Part shown: positions 42,607-51,516 of the stretch, piece by piece | Layout of the letters: each line of letters opens with the position of its first letter | Numbering within the stretch: the first letter of the stretch is position 1 | DNA from: Terriglobia bacterium | GTDB taxonomy: Bacteria > Acidobacteriota > Terriglobia > Bryobacterales > Bryobacteraceae | Reading direction: 5' to 3' | NCBI GenBank assembly: GCA_021325175.1 | Contig: JAJPHS010000152.1 | Coordinates: 16,148 to 80,147, forward strand | DNA: 64,000 nt | Translations under genes and position numbers: made by a program | Notes under the pieces: generated by a model | The model's database searches: none | What the model was told of the DNA's origin: nothing | What the model saw: the letters and a program-made list of their open reading frames with translations, nothing else

Positions 42607-42737
42607 GCCGCCGGCCCCTCCGACCCGGCGGCTTCAGGGCAGGAAACGCGAGGAGATCCGAAGGCGGGGAGATCTGCACGCCCCGCAGGCTGACTTCGGT
42701 CACCCGGACTCCTCGGTTCCTGCCCTGCTTTGTTTTT
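42607..42737 (+). ncRNA. Structured intergenic element: hairpin, three-way junction and T-run
   Basis: A hairpin GCCGCCGG/CCGGCGGC (42607-42614 with 42625-42632) is followed by long arms. CAGGGCAGGAA (42635-42645) plus CGAGGAG (42649-42655) are the reverse complement of CGAGGAG/CAGGGCAGGAA read back from 42709-42727, with a small internal loop. Inside the arms are two hairpins: GCGGGG/CCCCGC (42664-42669 with 42681-42686) and TGAC-TTCG-GTCA (42691-42702), a cUUCGg tetraloop. The sequence GCTTTGTTTTT follows. It may be an elaborate terminator of the OmpA-like gene or a small RNA. No known RNA family was recognised. Confidence 0.5.
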
Positions 42738-42747
42738 GGCCGCAGAA

Positions 42748-44046
42748 TTATACGATCAGGATCACACGTACATCCATCACATTGGTGCCCGTCGGGCCGG
42801 TCTTGATCAGGCCGCCCGCGCGCTCGAAGAAGCGATACGAGTCGTTGTGGCGAAGATATTCGCGCGGATCCAGACCCATGGCGCTCGCGCAGCTCAGCGT
42901 ATCTTGACTTGCGATCGCTCCCGCCGCATCGGTCGGACCGTCGATGCCGTCGGTGCCCGCGCTCAGGATCGTGAATGGACGGAATCGTTCGAGCGCGATC
43001 GCGGCCGCCAGCACAAATTCCTGATTCCGTCCGCCCAGGCCCGCGCCGCGCAGCGTGACCGTCGTTTCGCCTCCCGACAAAATGCACGCCGGCGGGCGAA
43101 GCGGGCGGCTGCGGGTCAGAATTTCTTTCACGATTGCCGCGTGCGTCCTCGCGACATCGGCCGTTTCGCCTTCAACAAACGTCGACAGCACCATGGTGCG
43201 ATAGCCCAACTGGCGCGCCTTCACTGCCGCGGCGTCGATCGCCAGGCGGTTGCTTCCGGCGATCAGGTTGTGCACGTTCCTGATTTCCGCCGCGCGCGGC
43301 GTTTCCGGAATTTCCCCGCGCGCTCCGAGCGCGATGCGCGCGGCAATTGATTTGGGCGGCGCGACTCCGTATTTTTCGAAAATGCGCGCCGCATCGGCGA
43401 AGCTCGAGGTGTCGCCCACCGTGGGGCCGGAGCCGATCACGTCGAGATCGTCGCCCACGACATCGGAAAGGATCAGCGAAATCACGCGCCCCGGCGCGGC
43501 CATCCGCGCGAGCTGGCCGCCCTTGAGCGTTTCCAGATGTTTCCGGATCGTGTTCAATTCATGAATGGTGGCGCCGCAGGCGAGAAGCTGCGTGGTCGCG
43601 CGGCGCATGTCGTCAAGCGTCACCGGATGGGCGGGGGATGGCAGCAGCGCGGACGCGCCGCCGGAGATGACGCAGATCAGCAGATCGCGCGAGGTTGCCG
43701 AGCGCGCGATCTGCTCGATGCGGCGCGCGCCGGACAGCCCGCGTTCGTCCGGAACGGGATGGCCGGACGAATTCAGCGTCACGCGCCGCGCGCCAAGCGA
43801 AGCGCCTTCCGGGACGTTGACGAATCCGCCGCAGATATTTTTTCCGAGGACGCGCTCCACCGCGCGGGCCATCGCCGCGCCGGCTTTCCCGGCTCCGATT
43901 ACATGGACGCGATCGAACCGCTTCAGGGAATAGCGCCGGCCGCCGGCGATCAGCGTATCGGCTTCGCGCCGCAGATGGCGATAAACCGCTTCCTCCGGAT
44001 CGGCCGCGCGCAAGGCGGCGCGAAAGATCGCCAGCGCGTCCTTCAT
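42748..44046 (-). CDS. Glycerate 2-kinase (GckA/MOFRL type)
   Basis: The protein has 432 residues with the DUF4147/MOFRL architecture: FDRVHVIGAGKAGAAMA near the N-terminus, LLICVISGGASALLPSP, ELNTIRKHLETLKGGQLA, then the MOFRL-type C-terminal domain with ACILSGGETTVTLRGAGLGG and a final TGTNVMDVRVILI. Enzymes of this type phosphorylate D-glycerate to 2-phosphoglycerate in the cytoplasm, feeding lower glycolysis. Its start overlaps the aroK stop (ATGA), so the two genes are coupled. Confidence 0.9.
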   Translation of the reverse strand: MKDALAIFRAALRAADPEEAVYRHLRREADTLIAGGRRYSLKRFDRVHVIGAGKAGAAMARAVERVLGKNICGGFVNVPEGASLGARRVTLNSSGHPVPDERGLSGARRIEQIARSATSRDLLICVISGGASALLPSPAHPVTLDDMRRATTQLLACGATIHELNTIRKHLETLKGGQLARMAAPGRVISLILSDVVGDDLDVIGSGPTVGDTSSFADAARIFEKYGVAPPKSIAARIALGARGEIPETPRAAEIRNVHNLIAGSNRLAIDAAAVKARQLGYRTMVLSTFVEGETADVARTHAAIVKEILTRSRPLRPPACILSGGETTVTLRGAGLGGRNQEFVLAAAIALERFRPFTILSAGTDGIDGPTDAAGAIASQDTLSCASAMGLDPREYLRHNDSYRFFERAGGLIKTGPTGTNVMDVRVILIV

Positions 44047-44573
44047 TTAAATAAAGGCAGGGCCAGCACGGACTTCACGGCGGCGGCGGGATCATCGTCC
44101 ACCACCTCCACGCGATAATCCGCGCGAGCGTAGGCTGCCCGGCGCTTTTCGAACAGTTTTTCGAGCATTTCCGCATCACGCGCCAGCGGGCGCTGCGTCT
44201 GGCCGTTGATCCGCTGCCGGATGCGATCCAGCGGGCAATCGAGCCATACGGTGACGCCGTTATTGGTTACCAGTTCGAAATTTTCCTCGGACAAGAACGC
44301 TCCGCCGCCGAGCGCGACCACCTGCGGCCGCCCCATCTGCGCCTGATGCACGCGCTCGCGCAGCGCATCCGATTCGATTTCGCGAAACGCCGCTTCGCCG
44401 CGCTGATCGAAAAGTTCGGCGATGCTGGTTTTTTCGCGCCGTTCGATTTCCTCGTCCAGATCGACAAATTTCCAGCCGAGCTCGCCGGCCAGAATGCGGC
44501 CGACGGTCGATTTGCCGCAGCCCATGAATCCGACAAGGTAAAGGGCGGGCGTCCGCTTGAGCTTGAGGATCAT
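44043..44573 (-). CDS. aroK: Shikimate kinase
   Basis: The protein has 176 residues. The P-loop VGFMGCGKSTVGRILAGE, the shikimate-binding region KFVDLDEEIERR and the lid/Arg region TQRPLARDAEMLEKLFEKR with VALGGGAF all match the family. It transfers phosphate from ATP to the 3-hydroxyl of shikimate in aromatic amino acid synthesis. Length is normal. It starts with ATG at 44573, and the divergent LON-domain gene begins about 40 bases away. Confidence 0.95.
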   Translation of the reverse strand: MILKLKRTPALYLVGFMGCGKSTVGRILAGELGWKFVDLDEEIERREKTSIAELFDQRGEAAFREIESDALRERVHQAQMGRPQVVALGGGAFLSEENFELVTNNGVTVWLDCPLDRIRQRINGQTQRPLARDAEMLEKLFEKRRAAYARADYRVEVVDDDPAAAVKSVLALPLFK

Positions 44574-44614
44574 TGAAAGCGCAAAAACAGGTGCGCGAAA
44601 GCCATAATAGTAGC

Positions 44615-45241
44615 ATGCAGCAGGGACTTTTGCCGCTTTTTCCGCTCCAGATGGTTCTGCTGCCCGGCGCGGAGCTTCCGCTGCACATTTTCGAGGATCG
44701 CTACAAGGAAATGATCGGCGAGGTGCTGCGCGAGCGCCTGGAGTTCGGCGTCGTGCTGGCCAATGAAAAAGGGATCGTGAACACCGGCTGCACCGCCACC
44801 ATCGACAAAGTTCTGCGCGAGTACCCGGACGGCCGCATGGACATTTTGACGCGCGGCCACCGCAGGTTTGAGATCATGCTGCTCAACGACGAGCGCCCGT
44901 ACCTGCGCGGCGCCGTCGAATTTTTCGATGACGAGGAGTCGCGCCCGGCGCCCGAGGATTTGCAGCGCCGCGCCATCGACAGCTACAACCAGCTACAGGC
45001 GCTGAGCTCCAGCCGTCCGCTCGAAAAAGAGGAAGCGGCGAACCCGCGGCTGAGCTTCAAGCTGGCCGCGCCAGTCACGGACCTGACCTTCCGCCAGATT
45101 CTGCTGGCCACGCGCAGCGAAACCGAGCGCCTCAAGCAAATCGCCGAATTTCTCCCCGGTTTCCTCATCAAGCAGAAGCGCATCCAGCACGTGAAGGATG
45201 TAGCGCCGCGAAACGGCCACGGGCGCGGCTTTCACGAATGA
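44615..45241 (+). CDS. Stand-alone Lon substrate-binding (LON) domain protein
   Basis: The protein has 208 residues from the ATG at 44615 (MQQGLLPLFPLQMVLLPGAE). It is only the N-terminal domain of Lon protease: PLHIFEDRYKEMIGEVL, then ANEKGIVNTGCTATIDKVL and GRMDILTRGHRRFEIM, without the ATPase or peptidase. Such single-domain proteins are widespread in bacteria and thought to bind proteins or modify Lon function. The HAD phosphatase gene that follows overlaps by ATGA. Confidence 0.9.
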   Translation: MQQGLLPLFPLQMVLLPGAELPLHIFEDRYKEMIGEVLRERLEFGVVLANEKGIVNTGCTATIDKVLREYPDGRMDILTRGHRRFEIMLLNDERPYLRGAVEFFDDEESRPAPEDLQRRAIDSYNQLQALSSSRPLEKEEAANPRLSFKLAAPVTDLTFRQILLATRSETERLKQIAEFLPGFLIKQKRIQHVKDVAPRNGHGRGFHE

Positions 45242-45921
45242 TCGCCCTGATTTTCGACGCCGACGACACGCTTTGGGAAAATAATATCTATTTCGAAAAA
45301 GCGTTTGACCAGTTCTGCGATTTTCTGAATCATTCGCGGCTCACCGCAACCCAGGTCCGCGAAGTTTTAAACGAAATTGAGAGCGTGAACGCGAAAATTC
45401 ACGGATACGGCTCCCGCAACTTCGGGCGAAATTTGCAGCAGGCGTATCGGCATCTGGCAGAGCGGGAAATTCGCCCGGACGATCTGCTCCATGTGATGTC
45501 GCTTGCCGAACGGATTCTCGAACAGCCCGTCGAGTTGATCGAAGGAGTGGAGGAAACGCTGGCGGAGCTGGCATCGCGCCACACCCTGACCCTGTTCACC
45601 AAGGGCCACCCCGAGGAGCAGCGGCTGAAGATCGATCGCTCCGGGCTCGCGCGCTACTTCGCCCATACCGAGATCGTGAAGGAAAAAGACGTCTTCGCGT
45701 ACCGGCGGCTGGCCGAGGAGCGCTTTTTCGATCCGCCGGCCACGTGGATGATCGGAAATTCGCCGAAATCGGACATTAACCCTGCGCTGGAGGCGGGATT
45801 AAACGCGGTGCTGATCCCGCATCCGCATACCTGGATGCTCGAAAACCAGGATCTGCGCGGCGCCTCCGGCGGGCGGTTCATCCAAATCCGGCGCTTCACC
45901 GAACTTCGCCGCTATTTCTGA
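45238..45921 (+). CDS. HAD-superfamily hydrolase
   Basis: The protein has 227 residues. Motif I is IFDADDTLWENN with the catalytic Asp pair spaced D-A-D, motif II lies in TLTLFTKGHPEEQ, motif III is the lysine in TEIVKEKDVFAYR, and motif IV is MIGNSPKSDINPALE. This is a class I-cap phosphatase of the HAD fold with an unknown substrate. It overlaps the LON gene by four bases (ATGA) and is followed by 141 bases without a gene. Confidence 0.88.
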   Translation: MIALIFDADDTLWENNIYFEKAFDQFCDFLNHSRLTATQVREVLNEIESVNAKIHGYGSRNFGRNLQQAYRHLAEREIRPDDLLHVMSLAERILEQPVELIEGVEETLAELASRHTLTLFTKGHPEEQRLKIDRSGLARYFAHTEIVKEKDVFAYRRLAEERFFDPPATWMIGNSPKSDINPALEAGLNAVLIPHPHTWMLENQDLRGASGGRFIQIRRFTELRRYF

Positions 45922-46062
45922 AAAACAACGGTATTTCTTAAGTCGCCGGATAGTGTATTCCCCTCACGCCCTGCTCAGCGATCTATCGTAGCGAGTCGGG
46001 ACCATTTTCCTATTGCGCCTCTTCCCCTCCGATCTTAGTGTTGGTAAAGAGGTACCAGGACT

Positions 46063-46686
46063 ATGAGACTCTTATCGCTTACCCCCCTTGTTCTCATCGC
46101 CAGTTCCCTGGTGAGCGTCCCCGGATTGGCCTCCGACGGCAATCATGCGCCGGAGATGAACGCGATCTCGGCCCGAACGGCGAAACCTGGAGACACGCTG
46201 ATTATCTCCGGCGTCAGCCTTAGCGAAAACCGCATCGACGAGGTTTACCTCACCGATCACAAGTTCGACATGAAGATGAAGGTGCTCGAGCAAAAAGACA
46301 GCTATATCAAGGTCCGCGTCCCGCCCTTCGCCAAGCCGGGACGGATGCAGATCCTGTGCCTGACCAAGGGCGATAATCCAACTTTGCTTGAGCAACCGCT
46401 GTATGTCCTGATCAAGGACCCATCGGACACGACGGTCGACAACGCGGAGCCCACAGTTGAAACGATCGAGATGAAGCTGGAGGATCTGCCGCAGCCCGGC
46501 GCGCCGATCAGCATCCCGATTCAGGCGGCGCCGCAACAGCAGGCCCAAGTCCAAGCCGCGACGCCGGAGGCGAAAGCGGACGTCAAGCCCGAGCCGGGCA
46601 AAAAAGTCGAGCCGGCGACGCAGGTCAGTCAGGTGAAAAAATCCAGCGAACCAGCGAAATCGCCCGAACAAGACAAGCATCGTTGA
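46063..46686 (+). CDS. Exported IPT/TIG-like domain protein with acidic/Pro tail
   Basis: The protein has 207 residues with a signal peptide (residues 1-24). Residues 30-125 form a single immunoglobulin-like IPT/TIG-type domain (SARTAKPGDTLIISGVSL, then KVRVPPFAKPGRMQILCL and LEQPLYVLI). The C-terminal 80 residues are low-complexity, rich in Pro, Gln, Lys and Glu (APQQQAQVQAATPEAKAD). The domain usually mediates binding at the cell surface. No specific partner is known. Confidence 0.7.
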   Translation: MRLLSLTPLVLIASSLVSVPGLASDGNHAPEMNAISARTAKPGDTLIISGVSLSENRIDEVYLTDHKFDMKMKVLEQKDSYIKVRVPPFAKPGRMQILCLTKGDNPTLLEQPLYVLIKDPSDTTVDNAEPTVETIEMKLEDLPQPGAPISIPIQAAPQQQAQVQAATPEAKADVKPEPGKKVEPATQVSQVKKSSEPAKSPEQDKHR

Positions 46687-46747
46687 TCGTCGAACGTTTC
46701 GGCTTTGCAGACTAGCGCCATGGCAGCGCATTTGCTCCGGCAAACGC

Positions 46748-47050
46748 ATGGCGAAGTCAACCAACGGTGGAATCGAGCCGATCACACCCGTCAATCCCCG
46801 AAAGAAAAAAGGAGCCACTCCTGTCTCGGCCGGCCAATCCGGTGACACTCAGGGCCTGCCGGATGAAGCCGATGTCGGGCCGGAGAGCGTGGAGGAACTG
46901 GCCGAAGAAGGCCAGTCCTTTGAAGCCGAAGTGATTAACGGAATTGAGAATGCTCCCGATCCCGATGTGGCCGAAGTCCACACCAGGGAGGTTCCCGAGG
47001 ACGATGTTCCCGCCGAATACCTCGATGAGGAGCGCCCGCGAGATACCTGA
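46748..47050 (+). CDS. Conserved small acidic protein of unknown function
   Basis: A 100-residue protein. After a basic N-terminus (PVNPRKKKGATPVSAGQSGD) it is strongly acidic, with VEELAEEGQSFEAEVINGIE and a C-terminal EVHTREVPEDDVPAEYLDEE. I recognise this pattern as a conserved hypothetical of several phyla but know no function. No signal peptide or membrane segment is visible. Confidence 0.7.
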   Translation: MAKSTNGGIEPITPVNPRKKKGATPVSAGQSGDTQGLPDEADVGPESVEELAEEGQSFEAEVINGIENAPDPDVAEVHTREVPEDDVPAEYLDEERPRDT

Positions 47051-47101
47051 AACGCATCGCCGTCTTTGCCCGACCGGCGAAACGGCGAATTTCGCGTTTC
47101 A

Positions 47102-47734
47102 ATGGGAGATGTGATCCCCTCGTTTCCGGTTTACCTCTTCGACGTCGACGGCACGCTGATGGATTCGGCCTGCGATATCTGCGGGGCCGTTCGCTCGGTC
47201 CTCAAGGACCGCGGGCGCGAGGATGTGGAGGATGCTTTCCTCCGGCGCTACATTGGCAGGCACCTGTTCGATCTTTTTCTCGACCTCGGCTATCCGCGCG
47301 AGGCGATGGAGCCGATGTTGGCCGCCTATCGCGAGGTCTATCGCGAAAGGAAGCATGGCGCGACGTCCGTGATCGCGGGCGTGCCGGAGATGTTGAGCCG
47401 TCTGGGCGGGCGCAAGTCCACCGCGACCACAAAGGGCACGCAGAGCACCCGCGCCATGCTGGAGCAGTTCGGCCTGGCGCGGCATTTCGATCATGTCCAG
47501 GGCACTGATGGCTTCCCGGCGAAACCGGAGCCGGATGTGCTGATGAAATCGCTGGAGGTGTTCGGCGCCGCGCCGGAGGAGTGCCTGCTGGTGGGCGATG
47601 CGCCGGCGGATATGGAAGCAGGGCGGCGCGCCGGCGTCAAGATCTGCGCGGTCCGATACGGCTATGGCGATCCCGCGGAGCTGGCGAAATTCAACCCGGA
47701 TTATTGGATCGACGATCCGCGGGAGCTGCTCTAG
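47102..47734 (+). CDS. HAD phosphatase, phosphoglycolate phosphatase-like
   Basis: The protein has 210 residues from the ATG at 47102. Motif I is YLFDVDGTLMDS, motif II STATTKGTQST, motif III the Lys in GFPAKPEPDVLMK, and motif IV CLLVGDAPADMEAGRRAGV. The four-helix cap (DLFLDLGYPREAMEPMLAAY) gives the C1-type layout of phosphoglycolate phosphatase and beta-phosphoglucomutase-like enzymes. The real substrate is unknown. A longer open frame to 47066 lacks similarity. Confidence 0.87.
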   Translation: MGDVIPSFPVYLFDVDGTLMDSACDICGAVRSVLKDRGREDVEDAFLRRYIGRHLFDLFLDLGYPREAMEPMLAAYREVYRERKHGATSVIAGVPEMLSRLGGRKSTATTKGTQSTRAMLEQFGLARHFDHVQGTDGFPAKPEPDVLMKSLEVFGAAPEECLLVGDAPADMEAGRRAGVKICAVRYGYGDPAELAKFNPDYWIDDPRELL

Positions 47735-47770
47735 CGCAATTTTTGGGAGTTGCCGCGAAAATGGCGCATA

Positions 47771-48235
47771 ATGGAGGTATCCGAAGTTCCGCGTTCCCGT
47801 ACGCGCAGCGAAGAGATGCCCGCCAGAGTTGAGATCGCCGCATTGTGCGGCTTATCCGCCGCTCTGATCGCGCTGGCGGTTTACCTTGCCACCCGCCTCA
47901 GATCGGATCCGGAAAAGCGCGAGAAGAAGCGCCGCCTGAACGTGAACCGCACCGGCCGCCTGGGCGATGCGACCATCACCGAAGCCTCCGGCGACGCGAT
48001 TTACTACAGCTACTCGGTGCGCGGCGTGCAGTATGAGGCGTCGCAGGACATCGGTGCTCTGCGCGAGCGCCTTCCGGCCGAACCCGCCCGTTTGATCGGC
48101 TCGATCGCCAGCATCAAGTACGCGCCCAACAATCCGGCGAATTCGATTTTGCTGTGCGAAGACTGGATCGGCTTGCGCCTGGAGCGGCCCCGCCACGTTT
48201 CAATGGACGTTGATTCCGTAGGGCATCAACCGTAG
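47771..48235 (+). CDS. Single-pass membrane protein with DUF3592-like domain
   Basis: A protein of about 154 residues if started at ATG 47771 (139 if at ATG 47816, MPARVEIAAL). A membrane helix (AALCGLSAALIALAVYL) is followed by a short soluble domain with VNRTGRLGDATITEASGD, YYSYSVRGVQYEASQDIG and IASIKYAPNNPANSILL, the strand pattern of DUF3592-type proteins. Neither start has a well-placed ribosome binding site. Its 3' end overlaps the convergent sppA gene by 36 bases. Function unknown. Confidence 0.6.
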   Translation: MEVSEVPRSRTRSEEMPARVEIAALCGLSAALIALAVYLATRLRSDPEKREKKRRLNVNRTGRLGDATITEASGDAIYYSYSVRGVQYEASQDIGALRERLPAEPARLIGSIASIKYAPNNPANSILLCEDWIGLRLERPRHVSMDVDSVGHQP

Positions 48236-49927
48236 CACTCCGCCATGCAGCAAGGCGTGGATTGGCAAGCCGGGCGCGAGCGTGTTCAAGTGCTTCTCGA
48301 TCGCCGCGTCAATCGCCGCCGTGTCATCGGACCGGCTGAGCAGCAGATCGAGCCAGGTGCGCCGCGGGGGATACGTCACCAATGAGATTTTCTGCGATGC
48401 CGGAATCTTCAGCCGCTGCTTGATGAGGTCCACCGCGCGGTCGATGCCCCCAAGATCGCTGATCAATCCGTTTTGCCGCGCCTGCGCCCCCACCCAAACG
48501 CGTCCCTGCGCCAGCGGTTCCACCTGATTGTAAGGACGCTTCAACGCCTCGGCCACGCGCTCGACGAAGCCGCGATAGAAAACCTCCAGCTCCGCGCGCA
48601 GTTTCTGCCGTTCCACGTCGTTTAACGGACGGGTGGTGGTGTCGATATCGGCGAACTGGCCGCGCTTGATGGTCGTGCTGGTGATGCCGATTTTCTCGTA
48701 CAAGCCCTTGAGATCGGGCTTGCCGAAGAAAACGCCGATCGAGCCGGTGAGCGTGTTGGGATAGGCAATAATCGGGTCGCCGGTCATGGCGATGAAATAT
48801 CCGCCCGACGCCGCCAGATCCGACATGGAGATCACCATCGGCTTTTTCGCGGCGAGATCTTTCGCGGCGTGAAGGATATCGTCGGAAGCGATGCCGTCGC
48901 CCCCCGGCGAGTCGATGCGGAAGATCACGCCTTTAATCGAGGAATCGTTCGCCACCCGCCGGAGCAGGCGCACCATGCTAAACGCCGTGATTCCGTCGCC
49001 GCTGTCTTGCTCATTTGGACCGCCGCGCGTGATGTCGCCCTGGCCGACGATATAGGCGATCTTGGTCGAGCCTTCCATGCCCGCCACCTGCGCGTGAAGA
49101 TAATCCTGATCGCCCACCCGCTGGATTCCGGTCCTGATCTGATCCTTGAGTTTGCCGTACATTTGATCCTCGTAGATCAACTCGTCAATCAGGCCGTTGG
49201 CGACAGCTTCCTTGCCGACGAACGGTCCGTTGTCCATCGCGGCGCGGATCTGGTCCGGAGTACGCTTGCGCGATTCCGCCATGACGCTCACCAGATTACC
49301 GTAGTACTGATCGAGGATCGCGTTCATCACCTCCATCGTTTCCGGCGTGGGAGTGGTGCGGGTGAACTCATCCGGCGCGTCCTTGTATTTGCCGATGTGC
49401 TCGAACTCCATATCAACGCCGAGCTTATCGAGCGTTCCTTTAAAGAACATCAGCTCGACTGCCAGTCCCTTCAAATCGAGCTCGTCTTCCGGCGCCATGT
49501 AGATGCGGTCGGCCGCCGTTGAAACGTAATATTCGCGCGAGCCGGCCCCATGCAGATAGGCGTAGACTGGTTTGCCGGATTTTTTGAACGCGACAATATC
49601 GTCGTGCAGCTCCTCCAGCTTGGCCCAGCCGATTCCGAGATTGCGCGGCTCCAAAACCAGCGCCTTAATCCGCGAATCGACCGCGGCCTTGCGTAGCATC
49701 TGCCAGACTTCGAGCATGGTGGGCGGCTGGCGTTGGGAAAGCAGTGGAATCGGCAGCTCCACCGGAGGCTGTTCCGGCAGATCGCCGTCGAGATGAAGGA
49801 CCAGGGCCGCGTTATCGGGAATGCTCACCTTGCGCTCGCCCGCGTGCACGGCGCCGTAGGCGAGAAGGCCAGCGGCAATCAGGACGAACAACAGTCCGAT
49901 GAGGAATCCGAGAAGGAAATTTTTCAT
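48200..49927 (-). CDS. sppA: Signal peptide peptidase SppA, long form
   Basis: The protein has 575 residues with an N-terminal membrane anchor (FLLGFLIGLLFVLIAAGLLA) and two tandem S49 domains. The catalytic lysine lies in EHIGKYKDAPDEFTR of the first domain and the nucleophile serine in SDLAASGGYFIAM of the second, the same arrangement as in E. coli SppA (Lys209/Ser409). It should degrade cleaved signal peptides in the inner membrane, forming a tetrameric bowl facing the periplasm. Both catalytic residues are present. It precedes rnc in the opposite transcription order (rnc is 42 bases upstream). Confidence 0.93.
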   Translation of the reverse strand: MKNFLLGFLIGLLFVLIAAGLLAYGAVHAGERKVSIPDNAALVLHLDGDLPEQPPVELPIPLLSQRQPPTMLEVWQMLRKAAVDSRIKALVLEPRNLGIGWAKLEELHDDIVAFKKSGKPVYAYLHGAGSREYYVSTAADRIYMAPEDELDLKGLAVELMFFKGTLDKLGVDMEFEHIGKYKDAPDEFTRTTPTPETMEVMNAILDQYYGNLVSVMAESRKRTPDQIRAAMDNGPFVGKEAVANGLIDELIYEDQMYGKLKDQIRTGIQRVGDQDYLHAQVAGMEGSTKIAYIVGQGDITRGGPNEQDSGDGITAFSMVRLLRRVANDSSIKGVIFRIDSPGGDGIASDDILHAAKDLAAKKPMVISMSDLAASGGYFIAMTGDPIIAYPNTLTGSIGVFFGKPDLKGLYEKIGITSTTIKRGQFADIDTTTRPLNDVERQKLRAELEVFYRGFVERVAEALKRPYNQVEPLAQGRVWVGAQARQNGLISDLGGIDRAVDLIKQRLKIPASQKISLVTYPPRRTWLDLLLSRSDDTAAIDAAIEKHLNTLAPGLPIHALLHGGVLRLMPYGINVH

Positions 49928-49969
49928 GAGTGATACTCCACCAGGCGCATCGCGTTGATGCCGCCCAAA

Positions 49970-50680
49970 CTACCGTCCCCACTCCGTCAACTGCTGCAAA
50001 ATCTGCTGGGCCGCGCGCTGGCCCGCGCTTTTCTTCGACAGCCCCTGCGCCTGGCTGATCCATTCCTTACCCAGGCGAACCTCGACGGTGAACGTTTTAG
50101 AATGCTCCGGACCATCCTCGCCGATAATGATGTAGCGCGGCGGCGGAAGCTTTAATGCCTGGGCCATTTCCTGAAGCGCGCTCTTGTAATCGGTCACGGC
50201 GGCGTCTTCACCATTCTCATCGGAATGCAGCGCTCCGACCACGCGGTTTTCGATAAACTGGCGCGCGGCCTCGAGGCCGGCATCGAGATAAAGCGCAGCG
50301 ATCAGCGCTTCAGCGGCATCGGCGAGCAGAGCTTTTTTTTCGCGGCCGCCGCTCATCTCTTCGCCGCGCCCGAGAATCAGGAAATCGCCGAGGGAAAGCT
50401 CCTGCGCCACTTCATGCAGCCGCGCGGCGCTCACCAGGTGCGCCTTTAGTTTGGACAGCCGCCCTTCCGGATACGAAGGATAACGGCGGACCAGGCTTTC
50501 ACTGACCACGAAGCCGAGAATAGCGTCGCCCAAAAACTCCAACTGCTCATTGTCCGTGGCGGGCTGGCCGGCGGTCTTTTCGTAAACCCTGGATTTGTGG
50601 GTGAGCGCGCGTTCCAGCAGCTGCCGGTCGCCAAACGTATGGCCGAGCTCTTTTTCTAGCTTTTCCAGCTCCGGTGTCAT
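49970..50680 (-). CDS. rnc: Ribonuclease III
   Basis: The protein has 236 residues with the family signature NEQLEFLGDAIL (acidic catalytic residues), a second acidic region KALLADAAEALIAALYLD, and a C-terminal double-stranded RNA-binding domain (TDYKSALQEMAQALKLPPP, then KKSAGQRAAQQILQQL). It cuts double-stranded RNA in rRNA maturation and other precursors. Length is standard. Neither the usual downstream gene era nor acpP is next to it; sppA follows instead. Confidence 0.95.
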   Translation of the reverse strand: MTPELEKLEKELGHTFGDRQLLERALTHKSRVYEKTAGQPATDNEQLEFLGDAILGFVVSESLVRRYPSYPEGRLSKLKAHLVSAARLHEVAQELSLGDFLILGRGEEMSGGREKKALLADAAEALIAALYLDAGLEAARQFIENRVVGALHSDENGEDAAVTDYKSALQEMAQALKLPPPRYIIIGEDGPEHSKTFTVEVRLGKEWISQAQGLSKKSAGQRAAQQILQQLTEWGR

Positions 50681-50721
50681 ACGTCTCCAGTGTATTCCAC
50701 GGGTTAGACGTTTCGAAGCGG

Positions 50722-51369
50722 CTACTCGGACACCTCGGCTGCCCCGGCCGCGAAAATTAACGTCGCGCGCGAGGCGACCGCGCCGCCCGCCGCCATCGCC
50801 GGCTGGAATCGCCAGCCGGCGAGGAACCGGGTGACGTCGCGGGCCGATTTTTCATCGCTCGATTCGCTCACCGTGATGTTTCTGGGCACGCCTTCCGTGT
50901 CCACATCGAAAGAAACCTTGACCATGCTGGGCTCGGGCGATTTATCGGGCTCGGGATAAGGCGCGCTCACGATTACCGGCTCGCTCGCACCGTCCGGTGC
51001 TTCAAACGTTGCTCGGGTAAGGTGCCAGTCTTCGCGGCGGATCAGCAGACGGAAATTGACTTTGACGCGCGTCATCGTCTGAACCGGCCGCTCGCCTTCA
51101 ATCGCCGGAGCAAACTGCCAGTGTTTTACGGCGTCGACGGCTTTTTCGTCGAGTCCCAGTCCGATCGGCTGTGTAACGTGAACGTCGCGCAAGCTGCCGT
51201 CCTCGGCGACCACCAGCGACACCAGCGCCGATCCTTCCAGACGCGCCAGACGAGCTTCATCCGTGTATTCGGGAGCGATTCTTTCCAAAATGCGCGGCTG
51301 ATCATGCTCGGCGAGCGCCGGCAGTGCCAGCAGTATGACAAGAAAGCAACTGCGCATGCCTGTCTTCAT
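50722..51369 (-). CDS. Exported TonB-C-terminal-domain protein
   Basis: A 215-residue protein with a signal peptide (residues 1-20) and one clear TonB-type C-terminal domain at about 30-110 (RIAPEYTDEARLARLEGSAL, VSLVVAEDGSLRDV, AVDAVKHWQFAPA). A second, weaker copy follows (VKVSFDVDTEGVPRNITVSE, then FLAGWRFQPAMAAG). Unlike TonB it lacks the membrane anchor and Pro-rich stretch, so it is probably a free periplasmic protein. Such proteins are common in Acidobacteriota; the function is unclear. Confidence 0.75.
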   Translation of the reverse strand: MKTGMRSCFLVILLALPALAEHDQPRILERIAPEYTDEARLARLEGSALVSLVVAEDGSLRDVHVTQPIGLGLDEKAVDAVKHWQFAPAIEGERPVQTMTRVKVNFRLLIRREDWHLTRATFEAPDGASEPVIVSAPYPEPDKSPEPSMVKVSFDVDTEGVPRNITVSESSDEKSARDVTRFLAGWRFQPAMAAGGAVASRATLIFAAGAAEVSE

Positions 51370-51516
51370 TGTAGCAATGGCACGGCCATTCCACTTGAGA
51401 GCGGCCTGATACCTCCCATCGGCGGGCCGGTCGAAGAAGATTAAGGGTTAACGGCGGAATGCGAGTTGCATTACCACTTTCCCGGCAGTCGAGATTCGCC
51501 AAGGAGGGTGGCTCGA

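Noticed and set aside
31637-47784. Identical 14-mer TAATGGAGGTATCC before the ferritin-like gene and before the DUF3592-like gene
   Set aside because: Several such matches are expected by chance in 64 kb, and the shared part is mainly a start codon plus a ribosome-binding site.
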